Positions 1-7,498 of a stretch of 17,241 nucleotides of DNA are shown here, piece after piece; position 1 is the first letter of the stretch; every line of letters starts with the position of its first letter. The notes beneath the pieces were generated by a model. It had not been told where the DNA came from. It saw only the letters and a program-made list of their open reading frames with translations, and did not search any database. The translations under genes and the position numbers were made by a program. Origin of the DNA: Thiobacillaceae bacterium (lineage in GTDB: Bacteria > Pseudomonadota > Gammaproteobacteria > Burkholderiales > Thiobacillaceae); assembly GCA_012274165.1 (NCBI GenBank), contig JAAPAA010000025.1:1-17241 (forward strand). Direction: 5' to 3'.

Positions 1-520
1 CAATAGCGCGGTCGTTGTAGAGCGAAGCGAAGACCTTTTTCACATACAGGAGCAGGCCATCTTCGCCTTGCACATGCAGATAGGTTTCCTGCTGGCCGGC
101 AAACGAGGCGTCGGGCAGGTCTTCCGCCGTAGCCGACGAGCGCACCGCCACCGACACGGCATTGCCGAGGGCGCGATACGCACCGCGCAGCCCAGTTTCC
201 AGTGCCGCCGGCAAAGCAGCCGCCTCCACCCAGGTGCGGATCTCCGCGCCCGCCTGCGCCAGCGCCGTCACGTCCGCCACATCCAGCGCCGCCAGCCGCG
301 CATTGATGCGTGCGCGCAAACCGTTGTGATCGAGAAAATCCCAGAACGCCTGCGCCGTCGTAGCGAAGCCACCCGGCACCTTGACGCCCGCGCCGGCCAG
401 ATTGCCGATCATCTCGCCCAGCGACGCATTCTTGCCGCCCACGCGCGGCACGTCGGCCATCGACAGTTCATCCAGCGAAACGATATAGTCAGACAGGCTG
501 CGTTCAATCCATTCCTGCAT
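1..520 (-). CDS. ppsA: Phosphoenolpyruvate synthase, N-terminal part (partial, runs off window)
   Basis: PpsA converts pyruvate, ATP and water to phosphoenolpyruvate, AMP and phosphate in the cytoplasm, for gluconeogenesis. About 173 N-terminal residues are visible of a protein usually near 790. They show the start of the PPDK N-terminal ATP-grasp domain: a VGGKNASLGEMI segment near residue 28, then VPGGFATTAQAF, then VRSSATAEDLPDASFAGQQE. The frame is open to the window edge. Three in-frame ATGs are possible, at 532, 523 and 520 (minus strand). I chose 520 because GGAG at 530-527 lies six bases before it; it is only three bases before 523. The gene is divergent from ppsR, whose product is known in other bacteria to switch PpsA by phosphorylation, which supports both identifications. 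The catalytic histidine and PEP-binding domains lie outside the window. Identity is very secure; the exact start is not. Confidence 0.95.
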   Translation of the reverse strand, partial: MQEWIERSLSDYIVSLDELSMADVPRVGGKNASLGEMIGNLAGAGVKVPGGFATTAQAFWDFLDHNGLRARINARLAALDVADVTALAQAGAEIRTWVEAAALPAALETGLRGAYRALGNAVSVAVRSSATAEDLPDASFAGQQETYLHVQGEDGLLLYVKKVFASLYNDRAI

Positions 521-530
521 CATCCACTCC

Positions 531-1307
531 ATGAATCCACGATTCGTATTCTGCGTATCCGATCACACTGGCGTCACCGTCGAGGCGGTGGCCAAGAGCG
601 TGCTGTCGCAGTTTCCTGCGCTTGAGTTTAGCCTGATTGCGCTGCCTTTCATCGACAGCCTTGAGAAGGTGCAGGCAGCCGCTGCACGGATTGCCGGCAC
701 GCCCGGCGCGCTAGTGTTTTCCTCGCTGACCGATCCTGCCCTGCGCGCCGTCCTGCGTGATAGCAGCGCCAGCCTATTCGATATTTTCGATCTCGTCGCC
801 CCTGCCGTGGAAACCGCGCTGGGCCAGCCAGCCATCCCCAGCAGCGGGCGGATCCACAGCATGGCGAACGACTACGAATCACGCATGGACGCGGTCAACT
901 TCAGCCTGGCGCTGGACGATGGCTTGCAGCCGCAACGGCTCGATCAGGCCGACCTGACGCTGATCGGCGTCTCGCGTGTCGGCAAAACCCCCACGGCGCT
1001 CTACCTCGCCCTGCAGTATGGGCTGCGGGTTGCCAACTACCCGCTCACCCCGGATGACCTGACGCACCCCAGCCTGCCCCATATATTGCTCGCCCATCTA
1101 CCCCGGCTGCGCGCGCTGACCCTGTCGGCCGAGCGTCTTGCCGCCATCCGCCAGGCACGCTACCCCGACAGCCGCTACGCCAGCCTGGCTCAATGCCGGG
1201 AAGAACTCGAGGCTGCCGAGCGCCTGTTCAAATACCACGCAGTTCCGGTCCTCGACACCACCCGCATGTCGGTGGAAGAAATCGCCGCGCGCTTGCGCCA
1301 CACTTAA
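531..1307 (+). CDS. ppsR: PEP synthase regulatory protein (kinase/pyrophosphorylase, DUF299)
   Basis: PpsR-family proteins are bifunctional. They inactivate PEP synthase by ADP-dependent threonine phosphorylation and reactivate it by phosphate-dependent dephosphorylation. The 258-residue product is a little shorter than the usual 270-280. It begins with the family pattern FVFCVSDHTGVTVE (residues 5-18). It has the conserved MDAVNFSLALDDG stretch near 119-131 and the P-loop-like GVSRVGKTP at 146-154, which serves as the nucleotide site in this family. The ATG at 531 fits the family N terminus, but no Shine-Dalgarno sequence precedes it. The ATG overlaps the opposite-strand candidate ppsA ATG at 532-530, so any promoter must lie inside ppsA. 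The 172 bases between this gene and the next hold only a weak 5-bp hairpin (1341-1355) and a TATATT (1389-1394) without a good -35 box. Confidence 0.95.
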   Translation: MNPRFVFCVSDHTGVTVEAVAKSVLSQFPALEFSLIALPFIDSLEKVQAAAARIAGTPGALVFSSLTDPALRAVLRDSSASLFDIFDLVAPAVETALGQPAIPSSGRIHSMANDYESRMDAVNFSLALDDGLQPQRLDQADLTLIGVSRVGKTPTALYLALQYGLRVANYPLTPDDLTHPSLPHILLAHLPRLRALTLSAERLAAIRQARYPDSRYASLAQCREELEAAERLFKYHAVPVLDTTRMSVEEIAARLRHT

Positions 1308-1479
1308 CGCCACTGTCGCAGCGATTGTGATCTACCCACCCTGGCCAGCTGCCAGCGCGAATCCCATCCATAAATATCCCGCCCACCCTATATTCCGAAG
1401 AAAAAGAACCGTTAAGCGTTAGTCCACCCATACGTCAGGCTGCGCTGCGCGCCGCCCCATCCTTCCCTGATTAAGCGTC

Positions 1480-3534
1480 ATGCCCGCTCAACCCGACACC
1501 TCGTCACGCCATTTACGTCCGGTAGCCTGGGGGGCGGCTCTGCTCGCGGGATTCATCGCACAACTGCTTCTCATTTTGTTTGTCACGATGATTGGGCTCA
1601 GCCAGTTGGATGTCACCACAGACAACCTCAAGACGGTTGTCGACGTTCACATGCGCAAACAAAACCTCACCAAAACCATGGTGACCTCGGCACGTGAACG
1701 CACGCTCATCATGCTCATGCTCACCAAAATTGATGACCCCTTCGAGCGGGACGAACTGTTAATCCGGTTCAACGAACAAGGGGCGGAGTATGCCGTCGCA
1801 CGCCTGGCACTCCAGGACATGCGGCTGAACAAGCAGGAGCAGAAACTGATCCTCAAGCAACAACAGCTGATCAAAATTGCCCAGCCGATCCAGGAACAGG
1901 TCATCGACCTGATTAGCGCCAACCACAATCCAGAAGCTGAAGACGTCCTGATCAAATACTCCATTCCGGCGCAAAACCAGGTGCTGGCTGTGCTCTACCA
2001 GCTTGATACCGAAACCCAGGAAGTTGCGCGGGCCGCCAGCCACAAGGCCTATGAGGCGCAAACGGTGGCGCGATTCTGGATGTATCTGCTGTGCGGTGCT
2101 GCATTGCTGGTGGGCGTAATCGTTGCGGCCGTGGTGCTGCGCTACACCACCCGCATCAGCCATGAGCGTGAACATCTGGCCATTCATGATGCGCTCACCG
2201 GTCTGCCCAATCGCCGCCTGTTCATGGACCGCCTGGAACAGGCGCTCGTTCATGCCAATCGGCACAAGACCTTGATAGGCGTACTGTTTATCGACCTGGA
2301 CAACTTCAAACGCGTCAATGACACCCTGGGCCACGCCGTTGGCGACCAGCTCATTTGCCAAGTGGCCAAACGCCTGCGGGCAGCTTTGCGCGAAGAAGAC
2401 ATCGTCGCGCGACTGGGCGGCGATGAGTTTGTGGTGGTAATCGGCGATGTGGATGGGGTCACGCAAATACTGCACGTCGTGGACAAAATGCTTGCCGTCA
2501 TGGGGGCGCCGTACCAAATCTCCGAACGCGAACTGTTTAATAGCTGCAGCATTGGCATCAGCATCTACCCGACTGATGGCGTCAACTCCAGTGACTTGCT
2601 GAAAAATGCCGACACCGCGATGTACCACGCCAAGAGCAGCGGCAAGAACCGCTACCACCTGTATGACGCGGCAATGAATGCCATGGCCGAGGACAGGTTG
2701 CAACTGGATACCGACTTGCACTATGCGCTGGAGCGCAATGAGTTCGTCTTTTACTACCAGCCCCAAGTCAACCTGAACACCGGGCGGACCGATGCCGTCG
2801 AAGCCCTGATCCGCTGGAACCATCCGCACAAGGGTTTGCTCGCCCCAGCCGCTTTTCTGGATCTGCTGGAAGACACGGGCGAAATCATCAATGTCGGGCG
2901 CAAGCTGCTGATGACAGCCTGCAATCAAACCGCACGCTGGCATGCCGCCGGATTCAGCGATCTGTCCATCGCAGTCAACGTTTCCGGCAAGGAATTCTGG
3001 CACGACGACTTGATTCAAAATGTGCGGCATGCGCTGAAGCAGTCTGGATTGCCCCCACAGTCGCTGCAACTGGAGCTAACCGAGGGCATCCTGATGGGCG
3101 ATATTGACTCCGCCGTCCGCAAGATTCTGGAGTTGAAAGCACTGGGCATCACGATCGCCATCGACGATTTCGGTACCGGCTATTCATCATTGGCTCATTT
3201 GAAACGCTTCCCGCTCGACATTCTGAAAATCGACCGTTATTTCGTCATGGATATTCAGTCCGACCCGATCAACGAAGCCCTGGTCAACTCGATTCTCGCC
3301 CTGTGCAAGGGACTCAATCTCGGCACCGTTGCTGAAGGGGTGGAAAGCCAGAGCCAGCTCGAATCCTTGCACAAACTCGGCTGTCCGGTCGTGCAGGGGT
3401 ATTTGATCAGCCGGCCTGCTCCTGCCGAGAACATCATCACGCTACTGAACTGCCACTGGCTGCAGGAGCTCGGCATATCGGGCGACGTCCCCGCACGCGT
3501 GAGCGCACCTCCTTCATCCAGTTCCGGCCCCTGA
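1480..3534 (+). CDS. Membrane-anchored GGDEF-EAL cyclic-di-GMP signalling protein
   Basis: The 684-residue protein has a transmembrane helix near residues 15-40, a mostly helical extracytoplasmic region (about 41-198) that resembles four-helix-bundle chemoreceptor-type sensors, and a second transmembrane helix near 199-222. A GGDEF domain (about 230-390) and an EAL domain (about 405-660) follow. GGDEF is intact at 313-317. An inhibitory-site RxxD (REED, 304-307) sits exactly five residues before it. The EAL side keeps E441 of EAL, N500, E532, D562-D563 of DDFGTGYSS, K583, E619/E622 and Q639, which are the expected metal-binding and catalytic positions. Both synthesis and hydrolysis of cyclic-di-GMP are therefore chemically possible; the dominant activity cannot be read from sequence. 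The ATG at 1480 is favoured because the next methionine (residue 37) would remove most of the first membrane helix. No clear ribosome binding site is visible. The gene converges on the SpoU methyltransferase, 25 bases away. The ligand is unknown. Confidence 0.93.
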   Translation: MPAQPDTSSRHLRPVAWGAALLAGFIAQLLLILFVTMIGLSQLDVTTDNLKTVVDVHMRKQNLTKTMVTSARERTLIMLMLTKIDDPFERDELLIRFNEQGAEYAVARLALQDMRLNKQEQKLILKQQQLIKIAQPIQEQVIDLISANHNPEAEDVLIKYSIPAQNQVLAVLYQLDTETQEVARAASHKAYEAQTVARFWMYLLCGAALLVGVIVAAVVLRYTTRISHEREHLAIHDALTGLPNRRLFMDRLEQALVHANRHKTLIGVLFIDLDNFKRVNDTLGHAVGDQLICQVAKRLRAALREEDIVARLGGDEFVVVIGDVDGVTQILHVVDKMLAVMGAPYQISERELFNSCSIGISIYPTDGVNSSDLLKNADTAMYHAKSSGKNRYHLYDAAMNAMAEDRLQLDTDLHYALERNEFVFYYQPQVNLNTGRTDAVEALIRWNHPHKGLLAPAAFLDLLEDTGEIINVGRKLLMTACNQTARWHAAGFSDLSIAVNVSGKEFWHDDLIQNVRHALKQSGLPPQSLQLELTEGILMGDIDSAVRKILELKALGITIAIDDFGTGYSSLAHLKRFPLDILKIDRYFVMDIQSDPINEALVNSILALCKGLNLGTVAEGVESQSQLESLHKLGCPVVQGYLISRPAPAENIITLLNCHWLQELGISGDVPARVSAPPSSSSGP

Positions 3535-3559
3535 AACAGCCTGCCTGACGAGCAACCCC

Positions 3560-4357
3560 TCAGGCGGCGCCACTCGTGTGTCGGCGCCGTTGCCGCATCA
3601 CTTCGAACATCGCCACCGCCACCGCCGCTGACGCGTTCAGCGATTCGACCCGGCCAGGCATGGGGATTTGCACACACAGGCTCGCATTCTGCGTCGTGGA
3701 GCGGGACAAGCCGCTTCCCTCATTGCCCACGATCAGCGCAGTCGCACCCACGTAATCCTGCGCGTAGAAATCGTTGGACTCCCCCAGCGCCAACGCGATG
3801 CTGAGTCCGGAAAAGGCATTCAGCCACGCCGACAGATCGACCCCCTGCTGTATCGGCAGCACAAATTGTGCGCCTTGTCCGCCGCGCAACGCCTTGGGTG
3901 ACCACGGGTCGTGACAGCCTTTGGACAGCACCGCCAGGGTGGCGCCCGCCGCCGCACCGCTGCGTAACATGGCGCCCAGGTTACCGGGATCTTGAATCTC
4001 TTCCAGCATGAGAACCAGCGGCGTGGCGTCGATCGCGGGCGGGCTCAGCCAGGCGGCCTCGGCGAGCACACCGGTGGGCGTGGCGACCGGCGCAAGTTCA
4101 GCGAACAGCGTATCGGGCAGCACGATCGCTTTGGCCTGCGGGCAACGCGCGGTCCAATGTTGGAACCGTTCGCTGCCAAACGACGCCGCACGCACCAGCG
4201 TGTGCGGCAGGCCGCCCGCATCGAGATATGCGCCTAGCAGGTGTTCGCCATCGAGCAGCGTCATCCGTGCTTCGCGCCGCGCGCGCGCAGAGTCGGCAAG
4301 CTTGTTCAAGCGCTTGAACAAGGGATTGTCGCGCGAGCTGATCAGCATTTCGGTCAT
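3560..4357 (-). CDS. RNA 2'-O-methyltransferase of the SpoU/TrmH family
   Basis: The 265-residue protein has an N-terminal substrate-binding segment starting ISSRDNPLFKRLNKLADSAR, then a SpoU catalytic domain. Motif 1 is DPGNLGAMLRSG (123-134, with N126 and R132). Motif 2 is IVGNEGSGLS (209-218). Motif 3 is IPMPGRVESLNASAAVA (231-247). These form the knotted SAM-binding fold that methylates ribose 2'-OH groups in rRNA or tRNA. The target is not deducible: the protein resembles the TsnR/RlmB-like general RNA methyltransferases and is distinct from the true RlmB at 7769-8521. The same frame stays open to 4663, but that would overlap the divergent glycosyltransferase gene. The start is therefore placed at ATG 4357; ATG 4348 is possible, and neither has a strong ribosome binding site. 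It shares a 45-base intergenic space with the divergent senB-like gene. Confidence 0.9.
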   Translation of the reverse strand: MTEMLISSRDNPLFKRLNKLADSARARREARMTLLDGEHLLGAYLDAGGLPHTLVRAASFGSERFQHWTARCPQAKAIVLPDTLFAELAPVATPTGVLAEAAWLSPPAIDATPLVLMLEEIQDPGNLGAMLRSGAAAGATLAVLSKGCHDPWSPKALRGGQGAQFVLPIQQGVDLSAWLNAFSGLSIALALGESNDFYAQDYVGATALIVGNEGSGLSRSTTQNASLCVQIPMPGRVESLNASAAVAVAMFEVMRQRRRHTSGAA

Positions 4358-4402
4358 CCGCGGATTATCTGCGATTCGCCACGCCAGGCGTAAACTGCCA
4401 CC

Positions 4403-5368
4403 ATGCGCATCGCCCTGATTACCCCCTACGGCCGTGAACATCGCAACGGCAACTGGCACACCGCCGCGCGCTGGGCGCGTTTTCTGCGCGAGGCGGGCCA
4501 CACGGTGCGAACGCAGGTGGAATGGGATGGCCGCCCGGCCGACTTGATGCTGGCGCTGCATGCGCGACGCAGTTTTGCTTCGATCGGCGCCTTCGCCGAG
4601 CGCTTTCCGACCCGCCCGCTGTTGCTGGCACTGACCGGCACTGATCTGTATCGCGACATCCACGAAGACGCCGATGCCCAGCAGGCGCTAGAACTCGCGC
4701 ACCGGATCATCGTGCTGCAGGATCGCGGGGAAGACGAACTGGCGCCCCATCTGGCTGCCAAGACACGGGTGATTTATCAATCATCGCCTGACATCGCGCA
4801 CAAGCCCTCTCACCCGTTCAATGTACTGGTGATCGGCCACCTGCGCGAAGAGAAAGACCCGTTCCGGGCCGCGCTGGCGACCGCGTATCTACCCAAGGAT
4901 TCAAAAATTGAAGTGACGCATTTTGGCAGCGCCTTGAGCGAAGCAATGGCCGATACCGCCGCGATGGCGCAAAACAAATTGCCGCGCTGGCACTGGCGCG
5001 GCGAAGTGCCGCATAGAACAGTGCTCACCCATTTATCTCGCGCTCACCTGATGGTCATCAGTTCGGTGATGGAAGGCGGCGCCAATGTCATCTGTGAAGC
5101 TCTGGCGGCGGATGTGCCGGTGCTGGCCTCGCACATGGCGGGCAACGTCGGCATGCTGGGCGAGGATTACCCGGGCTATTTTCCGGTCGGCGATGAACGC
5201 CAGCTGGCCCGGTTGATGGCGCTGGCTGAAAGCGACCCTGACTTTTACGCCGCCCTGCTCAGTCAAACCCGTCAGCGCCGTGAGCTGATGCGCCCGGAGC
5301 AGGAAGCCAGCCGGCTGCGGCAGGTAATAGCGGAATTCGAACAGCGCACCGGCCAAGCTCCCGCTTGA
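4403..5368 (+). CDS. senB: SenB-type (TIGR04348-like) glycosyltransferase, putative selenosugar synthase
   Basis: This 321-residue GT-B glycosyltransferase resembles the TIGR04348 family, the family of SenB. As I recall it, SenB joins selenophosphate to a UDP-sugar to form the selenosugar used in selenoneine synthesis. Family-like stretches visible here are the N terminus with NGNWHTAARWARFLREAGH, the segments PADLMLALHARRS and LALTGTDLYRDI, GHLREEKDPFRAALA, the C-terminal donor-site EX7E motif (E224 to E232 in MEGGANVICEALA), and GEDYPGYFPVGD. The ATG at 4403 matches the family start; its ribosome binding site is weak. ycaO follows 41 bases downstream on the same strand, so co-transcription is likely. 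No senA (EgtB-like synthase) or selD/senC (selenophosphate synthetase) is in the window, so the physiological product is uncertain. The family assignment rests on remembered sequence patterns, not on a search. An ordinary sugar transferase remains an alternative. Confidence 0.75.
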   Translation: MRIALITPYGREHRNGNWHTAARWARFLREAGHTVRTQVEWDGRPADLMLALHARRSFASIGAFAERFPTRPLLLALTGTDLYRDIHEDADAQQALELAHRIIVLQDRGEDELAPHLAAKTRVIYQSSPDIAHKPSHPFNVLVIGHLREEKDPFRAALATAYLPKDSKIEVTHFGSALSEAMADTAAMAQNKLPRWHWRGEVPHRTVLTHLSRAHLMVISSVMEGGANVICEALAADVPVLASHMAGNVGMLGEDYPGYFPVGDERQLARLMALAESDPDFYAALLSQTRQRRELMRPEQEASRLRQVIAEFEQRTGQAPA

Positions 5369-5409
5369 CGCGTCGCTTATGCTGTCAGTTATTCGAAAAT
5401 GAGTTTCCC

Positions 5410-7122
5410 ATGCACACCACCGAACACTTCATCCCCGGCAAGGACGCCTCACTCGAAGCCTCGATTGCCACGCTGCAATCCAGGCTCGAAACAATTGGCT
5501 TTCACATCGAGGAACGCTCCTGGCTCAATCCGGTGGAAGGCGTGTGGTCGGTACACATCCGCGACCGCGATTGCCCGCTGTTGTTCACCAACGGCAAGGG
5601 CGCGTCGGAACTGGCTGCGCGGGCGAGCGCACTGGGCGAATATTTCGAGCGGCTATCGACCAATTATTTCTGGACCCATTTCTATCTGGGCGAGACGCTG
5701 GCCGAGCGGGCCTACACCCACACGCCGGATGAGCGCTGGTTTGCCGTAGACGGCGACGCCTGGCCAGGCGAACTGCTCACCCCGGAATTGCAAACCCTTT
5801 ACAACCCCGATGAAAGCGTACGCGCCGACCAGTTGATCGATCTGAATTCCGGCAACGCTGCGCGCGGCATTTGCGCCATTCCCTACCAGCGGCTGCGCGA
5901 CGGCAAAGCGGTGTATTTCCCGGTCAACCTCATCGGCAATCTATACGTCAGCAACGGCATGTCCGCCGGCAACACGCTGATGGAAGCGCGTACCCAAGCG
6001 CTGGCCGAAATCTTCGAGCGCCACATCAAGTTCCGCATCATTGAGGAAGGCCTCTGCCTGCCCGACGTACCTGAAGATGTGATCAACCGCTATCCGCATA
6101 TTGCCGCCGGCATACGCGGCCTGCGCGAGGCCGGCTTCGGCATCCTGGTAAAGGACGCCTCGCTCGGCGGCCAGTACCCGGTGATGAACGTCACCCTGCT
6201 GCATCCCGACGACCAGGGCTGCTTCGCCAGCTTCGGCGCGCATCCGCGCTTTGAAGTCGCGCTGGAACGGGCGCTGACCGAACTACTGCAGGGCCGCGCA
6301 CTGGATTCGCTGGCGGGCTTCCCCGCACCGGGTTTTGATGAAACAGAAATCGCCGATCCGCAAAATCTGGAAATCCACTTCGTCGATTCCAGCGGCGTCA
6401 TCAGCTGGCAGTTCCTGCGCGACACCCCCGACTTCGAGTTCGTCGACTGGAATTTCGGCACTACCACCGAAGAAGATTATGCGTGGTCGGTGAACGCGCT
6501 GCACGAAGCCGGGCATGAACTGTACATCGCTGACTTCATGCAGCTCGGCGTCTACGACTGCCGCATTCTGGTGCCAGGCGTCTCGGAGATTTATCCGGTC
6601 GAAGAACTCGAATTCGAAAACAACAGCGTCGGCAACCTCATCCGCCCAGCGCTCGCGCGTCTGCCTGAATTGACCGACGATGAATGCGCCGATCTGCTTG
6701 ACCTGATTGAGGAACTGGAACTGGCTGACGACCGGCTGGTGACTGTATTGATCGGACTCGCCCCCGACCCCGATTCGCCGTGGACCGACATCCGCGTCGG
6801 CGAACTCAAGCTGCTACTCGCGCTGGCGATCGGCGACGATGACGCCATTCTCGACGGCTGCGCCTGGATTGCGCAGTACGGCCAGCGCAGCGAAGCGCGT
6901 TTGAAAGTCTATCGCTGCATCGCCGATCTCGCCCAGCTTGCCGACCCCAGTCCGTTCGAAGCATCACTGGCGCTGTTATATGGCCGCGAAACCCTGCAAA
7001 CAGCTTTCGCGTTGTTTAATCAGGAGCAACGGTTTTTTGGACTGACTGCGCTAGGCAGCAATTTTGAAGGCAGCGCGATCCATCAACGCTTGCTGGAGGC
7101 TTATCGTAAAGTGCGGGGTTGA
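5410..7122 (+). CDS. ycaO: YcaO, ribosomal protein S12 methylthiotransferase accessory protein
   Basis: The protein is closely similar along its length to E. coli YcaO. That protein is linked to RimO-dependent beta-methylthiolation of an aspartate in ribosomal protein S12 and belongs to the ATP-dependent YcaO family, whose other members install azolines and thioamides. Visible features are FIPGKD at residues 7-12, SALGEYFER with E77 and E80 (the first ATP/Mg-binding glutamates), and MEARTQALAEIFERH with E192, E200, E203 and R204. The FASFGAHP and TELLQGR segments follow. A C-terminal helical region of about 150 residues completes the E. coli-like architecture. The 570-residue length is close to E. 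coli (586). The frame also opens at TTG 5365, overlapping the senB stop. ATG 5410 is preferred because it matches the E. coli N terminus and has GAG six bases upstream. The gene converges on infA. A link between its activity and SenB is only inference. Confidence 0.93.
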   Translation: MHTTEHFIPGKDASLEASIATLQSRLETIGFHIEERSWLNPVEGVWSVHIRDRDCPLLFTNGKGASELAARASALGEYFERLSTNYFWTHFYLGETLAERAYTHTPDERWFAVDGDAWPGELLTPELQTLYNPDESVRADQLIDLNSGNAARGICAIPYQRLRDGKAVYFPVNLIGNLYVSNGMSAGNTLMEARTQALAEIFERHIKFRIIEEGLCLPDVPEDVINRYPHIAAGIRGLREAGFGILVKDASLGGQYPVMNVTLLHPDDQGCFASFGAHPRFEVALERALTELLQGRALDSLAGFPAPGFDETEIADPQNLEIHFVDSSGVISWQFLRDTPDFEFVDWNFGTTTEEDYAWSVNALHEAGHELYIADFMQLGVYDCRILVPGVSEIYPVEELEFENNSVGNLIRPALARLPELTDDECADLLDLIEELELADDRLVTVLIGLAPDPDSPWTDIRVGELKLLLALAIGDDDAILDGCAWIAQYGQRSEARLKVYRCIADLAQLADPSPFEASLALLYGRETLQTAFALFNQEQRFFGLTALGSNFEGSAIHQRLLEAYRKVRG

Positions 7123-7130
7123 CCGGAAGG

Positions 7131-7224
7131 ACGTCGTGTTCGTCGCGGGCTTCTGCCCGAACACGATGCACTCGATCTGGAGTGCACTTGATCTGGATGG
7201 CGCGTTAAACGGACGATGCCCGTT
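7131..7224. repeat. Three successive hairpins between convergent ycaO and infA
   Basis: The 112 bases between the ycaO and infA stops hold three inverted repeats. The first pairs TCGTGTTCG (7134-7142) with CGAACACGA (7158-7166); an inner GGGC (7147-7150)/GCCC (7155-7158) pairing competes with it at one base. The second, directly adjoining, pairs TGCACTC (7167-7173) with GAGTGCA (7180-7186) around a six-base loop. The third pairs AACGG (7208-7212) with CCGTT (7220-7224). GATCTGGA also occurs twice (7174-7181 and 7190-7197). Together they could end transcription from both sides, or be a dispersed palindromic repeat. No long T-run follows the first two. Confidence 0.6.
7208..7224 (-). terminator. 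Weak hairpin terminator candidate for infA
   Basis: On the minus strand, about ten bases after the infA stop, AACGG-loop-CCGTT forms a 5-bp stem with a 7-base loop, followed by TTTAA. Two further TT/AA pairs can form beyond one mismatch. The stem is short and the T-run has only three residues, so function is uncertain. It is the third hairpin of the cluster described above. Confidence 0.35.
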
Positions 7225-7234
7225 CAAAACTCCA

Positions 7235-7498
7235 TCACTTGTATTTTCTGGGCATCGAGGACGGCATCTGAACGTGCGTGTCCTTATGGCGAAAGTTGAT
7301 GCGACCCTTGGTGAGGTCGTAAGGTGACATTTCAATGGTGACCTTGTCGCCGGTCAGAATGCGGATGCGGTGCTTGCGCATTTTTCCGGACGCGTAGGCG
7401 ATGATTTCAACCCCGTTGTCCAAGGTGACACGGAAGCGTGTTTGCGGCAGCACTTCGTTGACAACCCCTTCAATTTCTACAAGTTCTTCTTTCGCCAT
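7235..7498 (-). CDS. infA: Translation initiation factor IF-1, long paralogue
   Basis: IF-1 binds the 30S ribosomal A site with IF-2 and IF-3 during initiation. The 87-residue product carries the single OB-fold (S1-like) domain with the family signature ASGKMRKHRIRILTGDKV in the middle and PYDLTKGRINFR near residues 59-70. The common 72-residue IF-1 ends there; this one adds about 15 residues, partly basic, ending SSMPRKYK. Many betaproteobacteria have two infA copies, one in the ribosomal protein cluster and a longer one elsewhere, and this looks like the latter. The start is firm: ATG at 7498 preceded by AGGAA six bases upstream. The gene stands alone, downstream of rlmB by 270 bases and convergent with ycaO. 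Confidence 0.95.
   Translation of the reverse strand: MAKEELVEIEGVVNEVLPQTRFRVTLDNGVEIIAYASGKMRKHRIRILTGDKVTIEMSPYDLTKGRINFRHKDTHVQMPSSMPRKYK

Noticed and set aside
68..625. A 185-codon plus-strand frame across the ppsA start
   Set aside because: It is antisense to ppsA and overlaps ppsR out of frame; its translation is arginine-rich and without motifs, typical of a shadow.
1759..3069. A 436-codon minus-strand frame inside the GGDEF-EAL gene
   Set aside because: It mirrors the codon structure of the sense gene and shows no family motif.
3565..3589. A 7-bp GC hairpin (CGGCGCC/GGCGCCG) as terminator for the GGDEF-EAL gene
   Set aside because: It lies inside the coding end of the convergent methyltransferase, has an 11-base loop and no T-run, so it may be chance in GC-rich DNA.
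4358..4663. Upstream extension of the SpoU methyltransferase to a 367-residue protein
   Set aside because: The extra 102 residues would overlap the divergent senB-like gene across its conserved N terminus and do not look like a SpoU substrate domain. The family N terminus begins near 4357.
5365..5409. TTG start for ycaO overlapping the senB stop
   Set aside because: The added 15 residues have no counterpart in E. coli YcaO, while ATG 5410 reproduces its N terminus.
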